Below, piece after piece: positions 35,831 to 47,884 of a DNA stretch of 64,000 nt. Under the pieces are notes generated by a model. The model saw only the letters and a program-made list of their open reading frames with translations. It was not told where the DNA came from and made no database searches. This stretch comes from Lycorma delicatula. Lineage: Eukaryota; Arthropoda; Insecta; Hemiptera; Fulgoridae. Position 1 is the stretch's first letter. Every line of letters begins with the position of its first letter. The stretch is taken from contig NC_134460.1 of NCBI RefSeq assembly GCF_047948215.1, positions 130,316,824 to 130,380,823 on the forward strand, given 5' to 3'. The translations under genes were made by a program, and so were the position numbers.

Positions 35831-37232
35831 TTAAAAAAAAATATTATATACGCGTGCTCGAGAGCAAAACAAAAAATTCAATTCAATTTAAAAATTTGCC
35901 TTCCCTCTTCAGGGTCTGTGAGATGTAGCGATTTCATTAAAAAATAAATTGTTTCCAGATAGGAACAACAAATCTCATTTTTCTGTGTTTAACGATTGAA
36001 AAGTTATTTAAGCGTTGAATACTTTATTAATATTTAATATAATTCATTTATTTATTTAAAATAATAAAAGCACCTTAATTTTAAAACTAAAACTAAACTT
36101 TTTTAATGCTATTATGAAAATGATGAAGACTACCATGATGTAAAATAAAAACAATTCCGTTTTTTTTTTAATTACAATGATAACCTTCGTATTACCGTAA
36201 AAGACAACTACAGCAGAAATAATTTATGTTGACCGTTAGATAAAATAGCTCGAAAAAATTAAACCCTGAAGTTTGAAAAGACATATTTTCACAAAGCGGA
36301 GCAACTTTCATATACGAGGAAAAAAATTATATCAGTTTAAAGAAGCAAGAAGGTGTAATAAATCATTTCCATTGGCCTGATATTTATTGGTTTGCTGCTT
36401 TATATGTGGCAACACATTTATAGCGGAAGTTTGACGGTAATTTGTAACGCTCATGACCGGACAACTTACATTAGCTGCAATTGTTCTTTTCGCGGTAAAT
36501 TTTTTTAATAAATGATAATAATAGGTATTTCACGTTGTAATATAGTACAGAAAAAAATCCCATTTAATTTGTTAATCATAAAAGCTTACGTGGAACAAAT
36601 ACCATGTTACAAACAAGTTCTGTTAAACAATAGCCTACCTTGGAAAAAATTTGTTCTTCTCTAAACCAATAAATTTAAAAAAATAAAAACAAAACAGATC
36701 AAAACATGCTAAGTTCAAGGGAATTCAGCAGGCCACCGCCCTGCAGTTATTTCTTAGAAACGATACCTAGTATAATACAGATTTATTAACCAACTGAATG
36801 CCAAGGCTGTTACTAGTTTTATTCTAACACCATCGCCTTTATTTATATTATAACGTTGTTATAACGAACTGATAGATTTAGATCACCTACTAGTTTTAAA
36901 TTATCTAGTCTCGACAGTAAAAAAAGGAAAGTATTTAAAAGAATAAAATAGATCATTAAGTAAAAGAATAATTAATAATAGAAAGACGATAATAAAAATA
37001 AATATAAAACTATAGTAGTTTGTTGTAAGTGTACGAAGCCATGTAAAGTGTCGAATTACACGTTACACCTGAACATCAAGAGGACAGAAATAAAATCATA
37101 ACCGACCTTGATAACGACAGAAATGTTTTTCAAAACAAGTATTAATTTTTTTTTAATGATCAATATTTTAAACACTTGATAAGTCGATAAAGTAAATTGA
37201 GACATATTTTTATTTTAATTGAAAAATTTATT
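35831..37232. other. AT-rich stretch without recognised genes
   Basis: No repeat or coding motif is recognised. Confidence 0.45.
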
Positions 37233-37555
37233 TATCTCCAACCAATTTTTCCAGCTACTACCAGGTCTCAATGTGTATGTATAGAGCAAATGCAATTACA
37301 ATTACCGGCTTGGCACACCTGACGTAGCTGCAATGTACGTGTAAATGTAACGGTAAACATAGATAGGTTGAGTGGTCGACCTGGGTCTGGAATAGACTCA
37401 GGTCGACCACTCCTGAGACGTATGGTTAATTGAAACCCAACCACCAAAGAACACCGGTATTCTAGCATTCAAATCCATATAAAAGAAACTTCCTTTACAA
37501 GGATGATGACGCAACTGATTTTGTGATGAGTTACCACTAGACTAACACGGTGAGT
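37233..37555 (-). mobile_element. tRNA-derived SINE, family C variant with alternative 3' tail
   Basis: On the minus strand the head has TTAGTCTAGTGGTAACTCAT and the body GGTGTTCTTTGGTGGTTGGG with TTTCAATTAACCATACGTCT, as in family C. After AGTCTATTCCAGACCCAGGT it diverges into TACATTGCAGCTACGTCAGG, then GCCAAGCCGGTAATTGTAAT and CAGCTGGAAAAATTGGTTG in place of the usual TTACCGGAGGCTAAA tail (one base of the tail motif is approximate). The same alternative end occurs at 43729-44012. A local inverted pair (GTGGTCGACCTGGGTCT with AGACTCAGGTCGACCAC, 37372-37411) lies in the body. Confidence 0.85.
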
Positions 37556-37714
37556 TAATGAATTTCTTTTTATTACAATTAAGCAGTTGTATAAAATAAT
37601 TAAAATGTATTTTGGATCAAAGATATTTTAAATAGTTATAACAAAATAATTTAAAAATATTTTTGGCATTGTAATGAATACATTGTAACTTAGTTTGTCT
37701 CGAACTCTAAGGTT

Positions 37715-37994
37715 TCTTCCCAAATCAGCTGATTTGGAAGTCGAGAGTTCCAGCGTTCAAGTCCTAGTAAAGGCAGTTAGTTATTTTATACGGATATGAA
37801 TACTAGATCGTGGATACAGGTGTTCTTTGGTGGTTGGGTTTCAATTAATCACACATCTCAGGAATGGTCGAACTGAGACTGTACAAGACTACACTTCATT
37901 TACACTCATACATATCATCCTCATTCATCCTCTGACGTAACATCTGAACGGTAATTACCGGAGGCTAAACAGAAAAAGAAAGAAGACGAGCTAG
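37715..37994 (+). mobile_element. tRNA-derived SINE, family C, lacking the A-box head
   Basis: CAAATCAGCTGATTTGGAAG, GCGTTCAAGTCCTAGTAAAG (B box), ATACTAGATCGTGGATACAG, GTGTTCTTTGGTGGTTGGG and CAAGACTACACTTCATTTAC. The tail is GGTAATTACCGGAGGCTAAA with a following A-rich run. A probable 10-base duplication, CTCTAAGGTT, lies at 37705-37714 and 37995-38004. The AAATCAGCTGATTTGG stretch near the start is itself palindromic. Confidence 0.9.
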
Positions 37995-38486
37995 CTCTAA
38001 GGTTGAATTTTTTTATACATACGTTTTGGAAACAGAGCTGAATTTCATTTCTATATCCAGTAAAATGGAAAAGGGGATGTTCCAACTGGGTTGATTTCGG
38101 CTACTTTATAATTTGATGATAGACAGACATATATATCATATTCAAATAATTAACTTTGATAAAAAATAATCTACACGTGATTTAAAATTAATTATATAAC
38201 TCAGATATCTACTTTTTAACGTTAAAGCTAAAATCATGAAAATCAAAGTAGTATAATTATTAGGGAAAGGTAAATAAAGGTATATATATAAAATATTAAT
38301 ATTATATTTACAATTATTTATCTTTTTTATAATAGATATAACGCTGTATCTTATGAAATATAATTTATTATAAAAAATTTCTAAAATAACACTGTAGTTA
38401 ATCAGAAATGGTTATTACTATTTTAAAATAAACATTTAAAAAAATAATTAATATTTTCATCATATGAAATTAAAATATCGTAATTA

Positions 38487-38541
<55 letters not shown>

Positions 38542-40238
38542 TGTGGATGTGTGTGTGTGCGCGCGCGTGTTAATTTTTCAACTAAGCCGACTTGGTTTGT
38601 CGACGAGTTGGTTTGCATATTAGAAATAAAAAGGAGATAATTAGTAATTCGTAATTTAATACATTTATTATGAATTTGGCATACAAGAAAAATTATTGAA
38701 TATCAATATACAAGGATAAAAATAAAATTTAGTATTTGACAAAACCAGTTTCAACGCCTTTGAACAATCTCAAAAAAAAAAAGAAAAACAACCCGCATGG
38801 AAGGAATGGTAAAATACCTTTTCTTGGAAACATAATCGATTGTAGTCTAAAAAGAAAGCAGTGTACCTGTTATTTATTACATGGTGCATCACGACATAAT
38901 TATAGTGTAACCGGAATTACTGTATTTGGGATTGGAAAACTCAACATTTTTTAGCGATGATATTTATGAATTTACTCTGTAGACAAATGTAAACCTTTTC
39001 TTATCTACTAGAACAAAGCATTCTGGTGAAGTCAATACAAAAATTATAATTATATCGTAGTAAATAGTGTTGTAAGTGGTTAAAGTCAACCCGGAAATCG
39101 GTAATAATTACAAAATTTTTCGAGAAATTATTATCTAAAGCTTTCATACCAACTGAGAATAATATAAGGTAAATCGTTATGAGTTACTTAATTTTCTGTC
39201 CAGTCTCTTCTCTTCGATAAGATAAAAAAAAACCAATAAAAATTATGTCTAAAAAATACAGCATACAAGGAAAATTTTAATATTCAAATAGTAGCAAGAT
39301 GTAGTATACCTCAAAAAATCCATTATAATATTAATTCAGATTTTGTACCAAATAATAAGCAAGAATTTTATATAAATTTATGATTCATTCGACTTCGTTG
39401 TTTTTACTTTTTTTTCTTTCAGTCATTAATATATTCTTAAAAAAGTATATTCAAGGTTTAAAGATAAAAATAATATATAAAAATCCAATTAATTAAAATA
39501 TTCGGCGAGTCTATTTACTGGAAAAAAAATGTAAACAAGATTTATGCGTAGGTCAAATTTCTGATTGCCACTTTTTTTTTTTTTTATTGCAGTTAATATA
39601 CAAATTACATATTACAAAAAAATCAATCATATTCATATTATAAAAAATTTATAATTATAATAATAATTTAAATTCGACAAAGATTTAAAAAATTAAATTT
39701 TTACATCGTGACCAGTTTATTCCTATAATTTGCAGTTATGACCAAACAACTTTTCTAAATAGCATGTAGGATCATACGGAATAAATATCATTATTTCATT
39801 TTCTTCTTTTTTTAATTTAAAATCATAAAATTCTAATAATTTTCAGCACTTTTGCCAAGAAATCAAGATAAGTAAAACCGTGCTACTAAAATCTTACATT
39901 GTATAAAGAATGTTGTTTTGAGAGGATCTGAGGGTCTGGGATTGGGTAACGATTGTAATAAAAAAATGAAAAAAATTAGATAAATACTCCTTAGCAACCA
40001 AAGTTTCCAAAATATTTGCAAAATTGTCTTTTAATTACATAATCTTGACACAAAATAGCAGAATATCCACAAAAAAATATTAATACATACAGCATATCAA
40101 TTATATAAAATATTACGTTAAATAACAATTAACTTCTGCAATTATAAAAAACATGATATACATAAAGATATCACATAATAGTATCAATATAATTAGTACA
40201 AGTAGAATTACAACTAGATCACAAAAAGATTTTTTTGT
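37995..40238. other. AT-rich stretch without recognised genes
   Basis: It contains a (TA)n array at about 38494-38538 running into TG and CG repeats to 38570. No gene is recognised. Confidence 0.5.
38494..38570. repeat. (TA)n/(TG)n/(CG)n compound microsatellite
   Basis: About 22 TA units followed by GTGTGTGTGTGCGCGCGCGTG; the alternating purine-pyrimidine GC part is a potential Z-DNA segment. Confidence 0.92.
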
Positions 40239-40383
40239 TTAACCTCCGCGACCACCGTTAGATATTACTTCAGAGGATGAGATGAATTATTTGTAGCGTG
40301 TGTGAAAATGCCACCTGACCGGGATTCGAACCCGGGACCTCCGGATGAAAGGCCGAGATTCTAACATTCGCGCCACGGAGGCC
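40239..40383 (-). mobile_element. tRNA-derived SINE, family B
   Basis: Near full length on the minus strand: head GGCCTCCGTGGCGCGAATGT, B box GGTTCGAATCC within CCCGGGTTCGAATCCCGG, body CATTTTCACACACGCTACAA, tail CATCCTCTGAAGTAATATCT then CGGAGGTTAAAC. No clear duplication was found. Confidence 0.92.
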
Positions 40384-40513
40384 AGTTTTACCATAAAACT
40401 GTTGTTTTGTATATAATCCATATGATGTTCGTAGACTTCTATTATTTACAATATTGATTTCCCAACAACCAGTTTAAAAATCATAATAGAAGAATATACA
40501 CGTGAAAATAGCT

Positions 40514-40980
40514 AGGTGATACTGTAAGATATCATAGAGATTATACCACAGTTAAACAAAGATTTAGAAATCAACTTATCGACTGCAAAGCTTATCCTGG
40601 AGCAGACATTGATAGCGACCATAATTTAGTGATAATGAAATGTAAATTGGGTTAAAAACCTGAAGAAAAGGTGTCAGATGAATTGGTGGAGATTAGAGAA
40701 GCTTGAAGAAGAGGAGATAAAGTGTGTGTGATCTAATGTGTTAAACAAAGATGGTTCACCGATTTATAATACGTAAGAAAACGTCGATAGGTGGGTGGAA
40801 TATATTGAAGAGTTATACGGAGGAAATGAATTAGAAATTGTTGTTATAGAGGAAGTCGAAGAGGATGAAAAGGGAGATACAATACTGAGCTCTGAATTTA
40901 AGAGAGCATGAAAAGATTTGAAAGAACACATGATTTTAATCAATTTTTTGATGCTCAAAACGAATATGAAGATTGGAACT
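40514..40980 (+). pseudogene. RTE-like LINE endonuclease and EN-RT linker fragment
   Basis: The first frame reads VRYHRDYTTVKQRFRNQLID and CKAYPGADIDSDHNLVIMK, the C-terminal endonuclease motif with the catalytic SDH that is characteristic of RTE/CFDP2-like elements (QIDY...YPGADI.SDHNL). After a stop, other frames give NKDGSPIYNT and NVDRWVEYIEELYGGNELE, then SSEFKRA, the linker before RT (normally W.EYF..L....I..SEF..AL..LK). The conserved NKAPG of RT does not follow. The copy is 5'- and 3'-incomplete with several frame breaks. This is a separate LINE lineage from the Jockey-like fragments. Confidence 0.82.
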
Positions 40981-41519
40981 CAGAATCTTTCTATCACCCA
41001 CAATTTTTTAAAAATTTTTAAATTTAAATTAAAGGATCTCTTTTCATTTTTCAACATATAGCTAGCATTTTAAGCTCCTGTATTGTATTTTGTTAACTCA
41101 TTTTTTATTGTGTAACTTTTTAACATAATTTTTAAGCTATAAATAAACAATACTAGATAAAGAATTAAATCATATCATAGTCACATTATGGCATCTAATG
41201 CTGAAGAATGAGCCCCGTCATGGACAAGATTAATCATGTCTGTGCAGGTCAAAACATGTAGCTGAAAACACAGTTGTGTTGTATGTATTAAGCACTGGAT
41301 TTAGGAATGAATTAATTTTGTTCAGTCTTATTGCTGTCTTAAGTTTGTTAACAGTGCAGTATCATAATGATTCGAAATTGTGTAAGTGACGCGGATGCCT
41401 TTTGTTATGTATGTAACAAAAGTTACATTATTATTATTATTAGTTATTAGTTATATTATTATTAGTTTACCGTAAAATCAAATAGAAAAAAAATTACACC
41501 TTTAATTAAAAAAGCATAT

Positions 41520-42190
41520 CATTTGTACTTTCAGTGTAAAATTGGTGATCAGGATAAGACATGGGCTCCTCATATAGTATGCACTAATTTTTCTGTATAT
41601 TTAAGAGGATGGCTAAAAGGTACACGGCGTTTCTGTTATATTTCTCATAGCTTGTTCTGGAATTGTTGTACGACTTCGATGTTTACTCTCGCTTGTCGTA
41701 TCCCACAGTTGAATTCCGTAGGTTCAAATCGATTTCAGGACCGATGAGAATAGCAGTTGCTTGTTAGATAATAACAGTTCCGATCCCCTGTCTAGCAACC
41801 AGTACATCTTGCTGAATTTAATCTTAAGCTACGCACTTTTCTCCCTGACATGAATCCTCCACGTCAGACGGTGATCCAGATGCAGTCCTATGTAATGCTC
41901 GCTCTTAGCATGCGGAATAAAAACGCCATTAATTCGACCTCCTCATCGCAAACGTAACATGCGTAAACTTAGCCGGATTAACCTTCATTTTCCATCTGGC
42001 TAGCCATTCGTTAATTAAATCCAATACAGTTTATAGTTAGCAGAAGCTACGATATGGTGACCACTGACCACTGGGTCATCCGCAAACGATGCAACTATGA
42101 TGTCCTTTGGAGTCAGGAGGTCTGCAGTAAAGTCCTGGTATAAAACCGGTCCCAGAATAGCGGTATAGCAAAAAATAGTAATGTAAATTT
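41520..42190 (-). pseudogene. Jockey-like LINE reverse transcriptase, palm/thumb region
   Basis: Minus-strand reading starts near 42180: GPVLYQDFTADLLTPKDIIV, then ASFADDPVVSGHHIVASANY, containing FADD, the RT catalytic pair. It continues LDLINEWLARWKMKVNPAKF and THVTFAMRR, then HAKSEHYIGLHLDHRLTWRI (block with Y.G..LD..LTW), then KMYWLLDRGSELLLSNKQLL and YGIQLWDTTSES, and QQFQNKL in decreasing similarity. This runs collinearly with Jockey-clade RT from the C/D block into the thumb. The frame changes several times, so the gene is dead. Upstream RT blocks are missing at about 42190. The plus-strand open frame at 41523-41747 is a shadow. Confidence 0.87.
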
Positions 42191-42636
42191 TATAATCAAT
42201 GAATCCCTTAATTTTTATTAAGAGAAAGCTGGAAGAAAATTACTAATGTTTAATACATCAGATATGGTAATACGCAGTTAAAACTTTAATGACAAGACAA
42301 TAATCGTTGAAGAAGTAATACACTTAGCTTAATTTTCAGGTTACAGGTTCAAATCATACCGATACCGAAATTAAGAGATATAACGATTTTCATAGGTAAA
42401 AATTGGTAAATTGGATCTTTCTAATGTTGATTGTGCAACCTCTAAACAAATAGTAATTCAAAATGCCGAACAATATCATTCTAAAATTTGAAGATTTTAC
42501 GAAATAAAATTTATACGACGATTTAAGGAAGATAGCGACAAAAAGAGAGGTGTGGCTAATACGACAAGATATGACCTTTAGTATATGATGATGATCGCGA
42601 CTCCCAGTTGGATGTAATCCGTAATTTAATGTATTT

Positions 42637-42835
42637 TTTTTTTATACATCTGTAGTTTCCCCACCCCCCGAAGCCGAACACACAATTAAGCATAAACTCA
42701 GCTCCGGGGGATGCCTTCGCCTCAAACTAGCTCGGAAGAAAGCAAGGCCCCCCAGGCTGCCGGGACTCGGGCTTTTCGCATGTCTTGCCTCAAACGAGGA
42801 GTTCCCAAAAGGGAAAAAATTACTAAAATTATTTG
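42637..42835 (-). mobile_element. GC-rich 3'-end fragment, probably of a LINE
   Basis: A GC-rich island in AT-rich flanks. On the minus strand it runs GGGAACTCCTCGTTTGAGGC ... CCTGGGGGGCCTTGCTTTC ... GGCATCCCCCGGAGCTGAG and ends in an A-run (poly-T on plus, 42637-42648). Orientation and poly-A fit a LINE 3' UTR, but I do not recognise the family. Confidence 0.45.
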
Positions 42836-43728
42836 TATACTCTTAGTAAATTACATAATAATAAATTCATAATATTTCTCACTCTATGTAATAAAAAAAA
42901 AGTAATAATAATAATTATAAGTTTTGAAACCTAACCTAAATTATCCTGCTTTAATGTTTATTTTGTTTATATTTGTCTCAAATAACTGTGGTTTAATGAA
43001 TTTAATGTTAAGTATATACTTCGTTGCCGATTTTTTTAATAAATAAAGAATTAAACAAATACAAAATATAAAAGAATTTGTTTTAATTAATGTCTATGTA
43101 ATTCGAAGGTAACATATAATAAACATATTTACATATGAATCAATTTTATTTCCAATACTTCATGTTTACTCAGTTTAGATTTCATAATTCAATTACATTA
43201 TTATTATTATTATTTTTTTTTATTATTATTATTATTACTGTTGTTAAAAAAAAAATAATAATATATCTAATAATCTGCATTCCAACTTTCTCTTAAAGTT
43301 CAACATTATTATTACTTTACATTTGATCAACATATAGTACAATAAGGAAATTATTAAATCATTTACTAATACATTTTATTTTTATTATTAAATTTAATAA
43401 CTGATTTCTTTTTGTTTTAATAATGTTGTTACGTATTTAATTAAAATTTTATCACAGATAATAATGCTGTATAATGTTTTTTCCCTCCTAATCCGTATTA
43501 ATGCATTCATTCCGAAATGTAATAAAAGTAATGTAAAATAATCAAGCTAGTAAATTGATTTAACCGATTATTTATGTTGTACTTGTGATAACCTTTAGTA
43601 AAGTGTATGTTTGGAAGAGTGAATTAACCCTTAAATTCTTCCTGATTTCCGAAAAATATATAAAAATATTGTTATATCACATTATTAATATATTACGTTA
43701 TTAATTTTACGTCTTTAATTAAAAAAAT
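42836..43728. other. AT-rich stretch without recognised genes
   Basis: It includes a (TTA)n-like block at 43198-43245. No gene is seen. Confidence 0.5.
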
Positions 43729-44012
43729 AGCTGATTTTCGAAGTCGAGAATTCTAAGGTTCGAGTCCTTGTAAAGGCATTTGCTTTTTAACGGATTTGAA
43801 CGCTAGACTGAGGATACTGGTGTTCTTTGGTGGATATGTTTCAATTAACCACATATCTCAGGAATGGTCAACCTGAGTCTGTTCCAGACTACATGTTTAA
43901 CGGTACATTTACACTTACACTGCAGCTACTTCAGGCCTGGCAAGCCGGTAGCAGTGATTGCATTTGCCTGTACATACACACTCGGCAGTAGCTGGAAAGA
44001 CTGGTTAGAGAA
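43729..44012 (+). mobile_element. 5'-truncated tRNA-derived SINE, family C variant with alternative 3' tail
   Basis: It starts at AGCTGATTTTCGAAGTCGAG, B box GGTTCGAGTCC, body GGTGTTCTTTGGTGGATATG and TTTCAATTAACCACATATCT. It then switches to the alternative tail ACACTGCAGCTACTTCAGGC, GGCAAGCCGGTAGCAGTGAT, AGTAGCTGGAAAGACTGGTT. It pairs with the minus-strand copy at 37233-37555. Confidence 0.85.
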
Positions 44013-44819
44013 GAAATATATACATATTTTACACTTGTCCTACCTGTTATAAAATGTGAACTACGCTAAATGTGTATAAAATACATATTTTTCATGAAAG
44101 ATTTTAGAACAGTGTTTCTATAACTAAAAGGTTATATAAGATCCTGAATTTCAATAAATATTCAAGGAAATTTTATTTAATAACAAACTTAAACTTAATT
44201 ATTTCGTTCAAAATAATCAATATTAAATTGTGTTATATTAGAAAGAAAAAGAAAATTATTAATTCAAGTTGGAGAATAAAGTTTATTTCTTCTAATTTTA
44301 CTTCTTAAAGTCGTACATATTTTACTGAAAAATAAAAAATGGCAAGTATATTTAAAGCTTCCGTAAATTTTCAAGTAATCTAAATTACAACACGCAAATG
44401 TATCTTTTTCTTCAATACTAACAATAAATAGGCATCTTTTTTAACTTTACTGCGATAATATAACAATGGATATAAAGTTGGTGTTCCATACATGAAATAC
44501 CAACATAGTTATATTGCCAGAATAAAAATTCAGTTACATCAGTGAACAAAATACTTGTAAATTACATAACATACATTATTCAATATACACAATGATATTA
44601 TTTTATGTTTGCAAATCTAGTGATATACTAAAGAATTATAATTGTTAGTTTAGCGCAAAAATATATAAATACACCGAACTCATAATAGTCATAAAGCTCT
44701 AAAGTAAATTACAACCCCCTATTCAAAGGCTTACCATTTGTTGTAACCTCCCTTATCATCAAGATAATACAGAAGTTCCGTTGCATTACTAAATATTTAC
44801 AAATAACAATATTGAGAGT
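44013..44819. other. AT-rich stretch without recognised genes
   Basis: No gene or repeat is recognised. Confidence 0.5.
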
Positions 44820-45300
44820 TTTTTTTTGTTTTCCTTAGGAAGTGGGAAAATTTGCCTGAACCAAACGTCCAGCAGCCTGTACATACTGGGTGTCTGGAGT
44901 TCACCGCCAATACGGTGGGACTCACTAAAAACTCACTCCCTCACGCAGGGTGGTGCTGGAATTTACGTAAAGGCATAACATCAGCACTACCCGCATCACA
45001 GGCACACTTCTCATTCACACCAATATTTACATAACACATTCAGACACTATTTACACTCAATATTTACAATTAATAATATATACAGCTCAGAATTTACACT
45101 ATAGCTATGCTGGCCTCAGACAACAGGAACGGGTCCCGCGGGAGCCACCGGCGACGACGATGCGTATGCACCCCCGCCAAACCCCCCCCCCCCTAACAAC
45201 CCCCCCCCACCCAAACCAAGCTGGCGCCCATCGCTGTCCTCAACAGACATCTCCGTTGTCCGCCTTGCGGTCCTCCTCCATTAGTTTCTGCTGTAGATTT
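44820..45300 (-). mobile_element. LINE 3' end, possibly R1-clade, with G-rich 3' UTR
   Basis: The minus strand starts with LQQKLMEEDRKADNGDV and a stop, like the acidic C-terminus of an ORF2. A GC- and G-rich UTR with runs of 12 and 9 G follows, then GGGAGTGAGTTTTTAGTGAG, CACCGTATTGGCGGTGAACT, CAGACACCCAGTATGTACAG and TTCCTAAGGAAAACAAAAA at 44820-44840, an A-rich end. The AGTTTTTAGTGAG / CCAGACACCCAGTA layout resembles R1-like 3' UTRs, from memory only. The plus-strand open frame at 44852-45034 is inside this UTR. Confidence 0.55.
45180..45212 (-). repeat. G-rich runs with quadruplex potential
   Basis: The plus strand has C12, C9 and nearby C5/CCC runs; on the minus strand these are closely spaced G runs able to form a G-quadruplex within a LINE 3' UTR. 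Confidence 0.8.
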
Positions 45301-47884
45301 AAAACTTCATTGGTCGATATAGGTCATTAATTACAGTTCTACTTTCATAGTTCTTATAAATTATTCTGAAATAAATACGGATAGGAATTTTATACTAATT
45401 TAGATTAGTATGGTTTACTGAAAAAACTGGCAAAGTATTGCATGACTTTCCCGGCTACGGTGGTCAAGTCATACAGTACCTTGCGGAGCTTTTTCATTGC
45501 AAAACCTTTCCGGCGAAGCCGGAAAGTCTTTATAACTCAATCATTAACAGTCTTATTTTTATTATCATAATAAACGTTTAAATACAAGTAACAAAAAAAA
45601 TTTTCTGAGTTTTTAGAAATTTTTTAATTCTCCCAAAATTTTAAAATTATTTTCAATGGAGCCTCTTATCCTGCAATTTAGTAAAACGTTTTTACGAACA
45701 TCTTTAACAAAAAAAAGATAAATTTTAAAAATAAATTGTTTAAAAATATTGAAAAAATGAAGTATAACTTTGATAGCAATGAAAAAATTTCTTCTTATCT
45801 TGGGTCTGGGATATATTATATGGGCAAAAACTACTTCAATTTTAATTTCGCTTAATAATAATAAAAATTAGAAGATTATTACCAAAAAACAGAATATCAA
45901 ATTTTTTAGAGGTGTGGAGCAATTTTTTGTTAACAGTTTAAGACTTTAAAACATTCATATATAGATTTATATAGATTAAGCTTAACGAATTTAATTATAT
46001 TTTTCTCTAATTCTAACACTCCCTCCAATAAAAGCTTAAAAAGGAAGGTAAAAATTTCAAAAAGTTAAAAGAATTTTTATATTAAAACCGAAGGGAGAAA
46101 GAGCAAATAACAAAAACATATATTTCAATTTTAAGATGTGGAAGTTTATTTTCTGAGATTTTTTTGTATAATTTATATATGTAAAGTAGGTAAAAAAATT
46201 TGCCAAATTTTTTTTAGTGCCTCTGAAGAAAATCGAAAATTAATATTTCGATATCCCCCCCTGAACGATTTTGAAAAAAATTAATGTAATCAATGCACCA
46301 TATATAGAATATTTCAACCAAATTTGAAGAAAATCCGTTCTGTCAGTCCTGAGGTATAAGGCAAAATTTTGTGCGTCACACATATATACGTATTTACGTA
46401 CACACACATATATGATGTGTTGCATCCAAACGTGAAGATCTGAAAAATATCCTATTTTTAAAAACGATCACCATACTTCCCCTTCAATATAGCTATTCTA
46501 GGTAAATTTGCTGAGACATTAAAAAACTGAACAATCTCGGGAGAAAAAAGTAAAAAATCTAAAATATTTTATTCGTTTAATAAATATTCATGTTACCTTT
46601 ATTACATACCCTGACTGCATTCTTTAAGGAAAACTATGTAAGATTTATAATTTCCCATGCTCAAAAAATAAATTGAAAATCCATTTTTTTATTAATTCAA
46701 ACTCCATTTTACCTTTAAAGGAATCAAATATCTTTTGAGAAGAGGGGGAATTAGAGATGCATTCGTGGTTATAGGAGGTCATTTACTTTCGCTGTCTATA
46801 CTAAACAATTCTGAAGAACCATAAAAAAAAATAGATCACAAAATTGATTCTTTTGAAAACCAGATTTGTATCAGTTTTATCTATGTTATTAAATATATAA
46901 CACTAAAAGAAAATCATGATAAAGGCATTGATTAGATATAGTAGTTTCAGTACATAATAAGTTATGTGAAGTTTCTTTTACAATTATTTTTAATTTAAAA
47001 CTGATATACTTTGTTTTTCATTAACCACATTACAGGTTAATAACTAAGAAAATGTTTAATTCGGAAATAAAATTCTTTTAAAAAAGTAAGAACAGGTTGT
47101 TTTCCAAATAAGGTTGAACTATAGTTGCTACATTTAAACGAGTCCACATTTGCAATGGAATTTACTACTTGACATGGTCATAATCCACTTTCCCCAACAG
47201 TCTTAAGTCATCAGCAAGACTTGGTTCTTATTATTTTAAAAAAAGTTAGACTTTGATATAAATAAATTAAACATGATATTTTTCTAATTTATGTAGGTAA
47301 TTAAAATTATTTTAATTAAAAAGTACAACGAATTTTTAGATATGCATTACTACTAATAACTGTAACTAAAGTAGAAAAAAGCTATAATTGGAAAGTTTAT
47401 GTAGTTTTATTCGTTACAGAAGTTTTATACATAATTTAAAATTCAAAACATAAATGAAATATTTATTTCATGTTATCGTAAAGAATATTTATTAACAATT
47501 AATTGTCATTAAAATAAAAAAAATTGTAGCATTAATGAACGAGAAATTTTTATGAAGCTAAAATGAGCCTTTTAGTTATGTAATTTTTTTTAAAGCACCT
47601 ACTTTTTATGAGAAATAACAAACTGCTGAAATACTTTTTTGAATACGTGGAAGATGAAGTACCAGATTCAAAAATATATAGAAAATTTTGTTGGCTAGAA
47701 AAAATAACCACTATCTTCATCAGCTAAATAGTTAAAATTTAGCCAAAACACTGAACTATGATAAAAAAAAATTAGCTTAAATTCCAAAAAAAAATTATTA
47801 AGTGCATACCTTTAAAATTCTCTGACAACGGATTTCTTGAACAGTATAATAATTGTGTTAAGCATCGCCCGTTGGTATAAGTAT
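45301..47884. other. AT-rich stretch with a structured GC block and repeat-like text
   Basis: 45424-45535 holds two strong inverted repeats. 46220-46400 (CCAAATTTGAAGAAAATCCG, TCAGTCCTGAGGTATAAGGC) has the look of a common non-autonomous insect repeat. No gene is recognised. Confidence 0.4.
45424..45535. repeat. Structured block with two hairpins
   Basis: ATGACTT...AAGTCAT brackets TCCCGGCTACGGTGGTC at 45442-45473. CTTTCCGGC, GAA, GCCGGAAAG at about 45508-45528 is a perfect 9-base stem with a 3-base loop. A terminal hairpin of this type would fit the end of a Helitron-like or other non-autonomous element; I cannot find its partner end. Confidence 0.6.

Noticed and set aside
41523..41747. 74-codon plus-strand open frame
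   Set aside because: Shadow of the minus-strand Jockey RT fragment.
42290..42375. Possible SINE from GGTTCAAATC near 42349
   Set aside because: A lone B-box-like match; no A box, body or tail of any family in the window.
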